A stretch of DNA of 64,000 nt from Lentzea xinjiangensis (GTDB lineage Bacteria; Actinomycetota; Actinomycetes; Mycobacteriales; Pseudonocardiaceae): assembly GCF_900110955.1 (NCBI RefSeq), contig NZ_FOFR01000027.1:45088-109087 (forward strand), written 5' to 3'. Both the position numbers and the translations under genes were made by a program. The notes under the pieces were generated by a model. The model saw nothing but the letters and a program-made list of their open reading frames with translations. It made no database searches and was not told the DNA's origin. This document shows positions 60,819-64,000 of this stretch, one piece after another; positions within the stretch are counted from its first letter, which is position 1, and every line of letters starts with the position of its first letter.

Positions 60819-62519
60819 CCCTGAACCGCCGTCAGGTGCTCGCCGGAGCCGGTCTCGCGCTCACCTCCGGAGTCGCCAGACCCGCCTCGGCGGCCGCACC
60901 GGACGAGTTCGACGTCGTGGTGGTGGGCTCCGGCGCGGCGGGCATGACCGCCGCCCTGACCGCAGCCGAACGCGGTCTGAGCTGCGTGGTCCTGGAGAAG
61001 GCGCCGACGTTCGGCGGGTCCGCCGCACGCTCGGGCGCGGGGATCTGGATCCCCAACAACGAGGTCGTCCTCGCCGCCGGCGTGCCGGACACCCCGGCGA
61101 AGGCGGCGCGGTACCTCGCCGCGGTCGTCGGCGACGTCCCCGCCGAGCGGCAGCAGGCGTTCCTGGCCCAGGGACCGCGGATGATCTCGTTCGTCCTGCG
61201 CAACAGCCCGCTGCGCTTCCGGTACATGGACGGCTACAGCGACTACTACCCGGAACTGCCCGGCGGCATCGCGCGGGGCCGGTCGATCGAGCCGGACGTG
61301 CTCGACGGCCGCGTCCTCGGCGCCGAGCTCGCGAACCTGAACCCGCCCTACCTCGCGCCACCGCCGGGCATGGTCATCTTCGGCGCGGACTACAAGTGGC
61401 TGGCCCTCGCCCTGGTCAACGCCAAGGGTGCCGCCACGGCCGCGGCGGCGCTGGCCCGCGGCACGGCGGCGGCGCTGGCGGGCGAGAAACCGCTGACCAT
61501 GGGACAGGCGCTGGCCGGCGGTCTGCGAGCGGGGCTGATGCAGGCACAGGTCCCGGTGCGGCTCAACACCGGCCTGGAGGACCTGCACGTCGAAAACGGT
61601 GCGGTCAGGGGAGTGCTGACGGCACGGGGCCTGGTGCGGGCACGCCGTGGCGTGATCCTGGGCTCCGGCGGCTTCGAGCACAACGCGGCCATGCGCGCCC
61701 GGTACCAGCGCCAGCCCATCGGTACCGAGTGGACGGTCGGCGCGAAGGAGAACACCGGCGACGGCCACCGCGCGGGCCAGCGGGCGGGCGCGGCGGTCGA
61801 CCTGATGGACGACGCCTGGTGGGGCCCGGCGATCCCCGTGCCCGGCACCCCCTACTTCTGCCTGGCCGAGCGCACCCTGCCCGGTGGCCTGATGATCGAC
61901 GCGGCGGGCCGGCGCTTCGTCAACGAGGCGGCGCCCTACAGCGACGTCGTGCACGTCATGTACGACAGGAACCCGACGCGGCCGTGCATCCCGGCGTGGC
62001 TCGTCGTGGACCAGAACTACCGCAACAGGTACCTGTTCGCCGATGTCGCGCCGGCGTTACCGCTGCCGGAGGACTGGTACCGGTCGGGCGCGGTCGTGCG
62101 GAACTGGTCGCTCGACGGGCTGGCGTCGGACATCGGTGTTCCCGGCGCCGCCTTGCAGGCGACCGTGAGCCGGTTCAACCACCAGGCGCTCACGGGCAGG
62201 GACACGGACTTCCGGCGGGGTGACTCCGCCTACGACCACTACTACACGGATCCGGCGGTGATCCCGAACTCGTGTCTCGCGCCGTTGTGGGCGCCACCGT
62301 TCTACGCCTTCAAGATCGTGCCCGGCGACCTGGGGACGAAGGGCGGGCTGGTCACCGACGCGCGAGCCAGGGTGCTGCGGCCGGACGGGACGGTGGTCCC
62401 CGGGTTGTACGCGGCCGGCAACGTCAGCGCCGCGGTGATGGGGCGGAGCTACGCGGGAGCCGGGTCGACGATCGGACCGGGCCATGACGTTCGGCTACAT
62501 CGCGGCCAACGACGTCTAG
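60815..62519 (+). CDS. KstD paralogue with Tat-type signal and C-terminal frameshift
   Basis: 567 residues if the last codons are restored. The N terminus MTLNRRQVLAGAGLALTSG with ARPASAA resembles a twin-arginine signal. The FAD motif FDVVVVGSGAAGMTAALTAAE follows, then KstD signatures GSAARSGAGIWIPNN, YSDYYPELPG, NEAAPYSDVV and SYAGAGSTIGP. After that an extra G in the run 62479-62481 shifts the frame: the expected end AMTFGYIAANDV (62484-62519, stop TAG) is in another frame, while the actual reading frame runs on to 62974. The catalytic Tyr region is upstream of the shift. A sequencing error is possible. Delta1-dehydrogenation outside the membrane is inference. Confidence 0.72.
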
Positions 62520-62533
62520 GACGCGGCGAGGAG

Positions 62534-62812
62534 CTACTCCCACAGGAGCAGCAGCGCGAGCACGATGCCGCCGTCGAGGCCGATGCCGCGGGCAACGTAC
62601 GGCGCGATGAACCCGAACGCGGCGAGCAGGATCGGTGGCAACGTGCCGAGCAGCCCGACGCCGATGTTCGACATCGGGATGTCCACCCGGATCTCGCCGA
62701 GGATCGGCGACACCGCCGCAACCACTTGGCGCAGGGTGAGCGCGACGAGCGCGATGCCCAGCAGCGCGGCCACGCGTCCCGCCCACAGCGGACGGTGACG
62801 GTGCTCGGACAT
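62534..62812 (-). pseudogene. N-terminal fragment of a CynX/NimT-like MFS transporter
   Basis: 92 residues: basic MSEHRHRPLWAGR, then helices VAALLGIALVALTLRQVVAAV, SNIGVGLLGTLPPILLAAFGF and IGLDGGIVLALLLLW, ending at a TAG. MFS transporters of this type have ~12 helices; only about three are present. The following DNA on this strand is antisense to the KstD paralogue and does not continue the transporter in any frame, so the gene is truncated at 62534. Confidence 0.65.
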
Positions 62813-62928
62813 CCACCGATCTTGAAGTTCCTGGCAGAACAAACGGGCATGTCGCCTAACGGGATCAACGGTTGCGGTCGAGCCCGCAACTCGTTGGTCG
62901 AGATTGGTGCCGGGCGGCCGCGTCGACC

Positions 62929-63171
62929 TCAGTTCCCAGGCTGCTGCGGCTTCGTCACCGGCCGGCCGTTGTAGTAACCGCCCAGGCAGATCAGCTCGTC
63001 CGGGGTGCTCTCCGAGATGGGTAGCGGGAGACCCCCACCGATCAGGCACTGCACCACCGAGATCTCCGCCGGCTCGGGATCCGGCTGCGCCATCGCCGGG
63101 CCGGCGACGCCCACCACCGCGCCGACCGCCAGCGAGACCGCCGCCGGAACCGTCATCATCGTCCGTCGCAT
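62929..63171 (-). CDS. Small secreted peptide of unknown function
   Basis: 80 residues: signal peptide MRRTMMTVPAAVSLAVGAVV with cleavage after AMA (~28), mature part of ~52 residues with two Cys (VVQCLIGGG and LICLGGYYNGRP), compatible with one disulfide. ATG 63171 is preceded by AAGGGAG at 5 nt; the longer frame from 63210 would mask the signal. I recognise no family. Confidence 0.6.
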   Translation of the reverse strand: MRRTMMTVPAAVSLAVGAVVGVAGPAMAQPDPEPAEISVVQCLIGGGLPLPISESTPDELICLGGYYNGRPVTKPQQPGN

Positions 63172-63417
63172 CGCGACTCCCTTGTTTTCGACTGCACTCC
63201 CCTGACGCACCTTGTCTACCCGGACGGACCCGGAAGATCCGCGGCTTCACCCTTCCGAGCGATCAGAACCATTCAGCTAGGGAGCCGAAGTACCACCGAG
63301 CAGCCAGAACCACACCCGTACAACCTGTCGATCGGCAGCCGCTTCCGCCCTGGACTGCGCGGCACCCCTGAGCAGCTCGCTGATCGTCGGCCGGCACGAC
63401 CGGGACGGCCCGCGACG

Positions 63418-63541
63418 CGGCCGGTGCGGGTGATCGCGGACAGGTTCCGTGCGCTCGCCACCCGCTACGACAAGACCGCCTTGTCCTACCAAGCCATGAT
63501 CGACCTGGCCACCCTCACCCTCTGGCTTTGAGGACGGGCCC
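63418..63541 (+). mobile_element. 3' remnant of an IS5-family element
   Basis: The frame ending at TGA 63529-63531 encodes VIADRFRALATRYDKTALSY and a hydrophobic MIDLATLTLWL tail, the C terminus of IS5-family (IS427-type) transposases. The right inverted repeat ends at 63541. Upstream, the frame stays open but I cannot see transposase sequence, so the 5' part has been lost. Confidence 0.7.
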
Positions 63542-63560
63542 TAGGGCCCGTCCTCAAAGC
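63525..63560. repeat. 36-bp perfect palindrome at an IS-IS junction
   Basis: Arms 63525-63542 and 63543-63560 are exact reverse complements. I read it as the right end of one IS (to 63541), a TA target dinucleotide (63542-63543), and the left end of a second copy (from 63544), both with GGGCCCGTCCTCAAAGC-type termini. Confidence 0.8.
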
Positions 63561-64000
63561 TGGTTGCTCTGACATGCTTTGATCTTGTGTCGTGGTGCGC
63601 AGGCATGAGCTGACTGATGAGCAGTGGCAGGCGTTGCAGCCGTTGTTGCCGGTGTCGGGTGCGAAGGGTCGTCCGCGGGTGGATGACCGGCGTGTGATCA
63701 ACGGGATGTTGTTCAAAGCGAAGACCGGGGTGTCGTGGCGTGATCTGCCGGAGCGGTACGGGCCGTGGAAGACGGTCTACAACCGGTTCTGGCGCTGGTC
63801 ACGCAACGGCACCCTGACCATGCTGGTGTCGAAGGTGCGGGTGATCGCGGAGGCGATCGACGAGCTGGACCGGGAGGTGTCGGTCGACTCGAGCATCGTG
63901 CGTGCCCATCAGCACGCGGCCGGTGCCCGCCGTCGTCCGCGTGCGCACACAGGGGGCGAGCGGGTCGTGTGGCGGGCAGACCGAACCAGATGATCATGCT
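63544..64000 (+). mobile_element. IS5-family element, 5' end (continues past the window)
   Basis: It begins with the left inverted repeat GGGCCCGTCCTCAAAGC. Inside lies the first transposase frame (63592-63993). The right end and the remaining transposase are beyond the window. Confidence 0.8.
63592..63993 (+). CDS. IS5-family transposase, first reading frame
   Basis: 133 residues: RRHELTDEQWQALQPLLP, DDRRVINGMLFKAKTGVSWR, DLPERYGPWKTVYNRFWRW (IS5 N-terminal DUF4096 domain), then the first catalytic Asp region SVDSSIVRAHQHAAGARR. The frame ends at 63993, and a shifted frame continues (GRPNQMIM), so the element probably makes its full transposase by ribosomal frameshifting, as IS427-group elements do. 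The C-terminal part lies past the window. Confidence 0.82.
   Translation: MVRRHELTDEQWQALQPLLPVSGAKGRPRVDDRRVINGMLFKAKTGVSWRDLPERYGPWKTVYNRFWRWSRNGTLTMLVSKVRVIAEAIDELDREVSVDSSIVRAHQHAAGARRRPRAHTGGERVVWRADRTR

Noticed and set aside
62520..62974. Long C-terminal tail of the KstD paralogue frame
   Set aside because: It is antisense to the MFS fragment and has no family features; the KstD end is found in the neighbouring frame, so the tail results from the one-base shift.

Overview
This is a GC-rich actinobacterial window with heavy GTG start use, ATGA/GTGA gene overlaps and actinomycete-type secreted proteins. It looks like a Pseudonocardiaceae genome (Lentzea, Saccharothrix or Lechevalieria type), judged from gene content and protein resemblance rather than a database search. 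Nearly all of it can be assigned. The centrepiece, about 12.1-62.5 kb, is a large cholesterol/steroid catabolism locus.

Region 1 (1-12.1 kb) is unrelated to steroids. It holds a methyltransferase end, an F420-dependent NADP reductase-like gene, an NCS1 purine/cytosine permease with a C-terminal zinc-ribbon-like tail, and a dasRABCD-type locus for chitobiose/N-acetylglucosamine uptake. That locus has a GntR/HutC repressor, binding protein, two permeases and a GH20 hexosaminidase, with a dre-like operator and a CBM3-GH16-like secreted protein appended. A secreted orphan protein, two gene-poor stretches and a decayed membrane-protein gene follow.

Region 2 (12.1-31.6 kb) carries KstR-controlled side-chain and ring A/B genes. 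kstR and fadE34 diverge from a perfect KstR palindrome. fadE34-fadE28-fadE29-chsH2-chsH1-ltp2 removes the last side-chain propionyl unit. A MaoC hydratase, kshB, a small Cys protein, kshA and kstD run on the minus strand and open ring B. A Kst4D-like flavoprotein and hsaEGFADCB run on the plus strand and carry the product through ring A cleavage to pyruvate and propionyl-CoA-type products.

Region 3 (31.6-36.0 kb) is an interruption: a methyltransferase/MerR pair, a 44-residue membrane peptide, two peptidase-inhibitor-I36-type genes and a RidA/WYL-regulator pair.

Region 4 (36.0-49.8 kb) is the KstR2 regulon for the C/D-ring remnant HIP. It holds fadE33, fadE32, fadE31, an extra enoyl-CoA hydratase, fadD3, fadE30, ipdF, kstR2, fadA6, ipdC, ipdB, ipdA, echA20 and two SDRs, with KstR2-type palindromes at the two divergent promoters. 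A kinase-like gene of unknown role follows.

Region 5 (50.8-62.5 kb) returns to KstR control. It has fadA5 and cyp125 (divergent), a SnoaL/NTF2 protein, an Rv3520c-like F420 enzyme and another LLM enzyme, ltp3, ltp4 and an Rv3521-like DUF35 protein, an acyl-CoA synthetase, a PPOX-fold protein, and a Tat-signal KstD paralogue whose last codons are put out of frame by one extra G.

Region 6 (62.5-64 kb) is an unstable edge: a truncated MFS gene, a small secreted protein, and a tandem junction of two IS5-family elements forming a 36-bp perfect palindrome.
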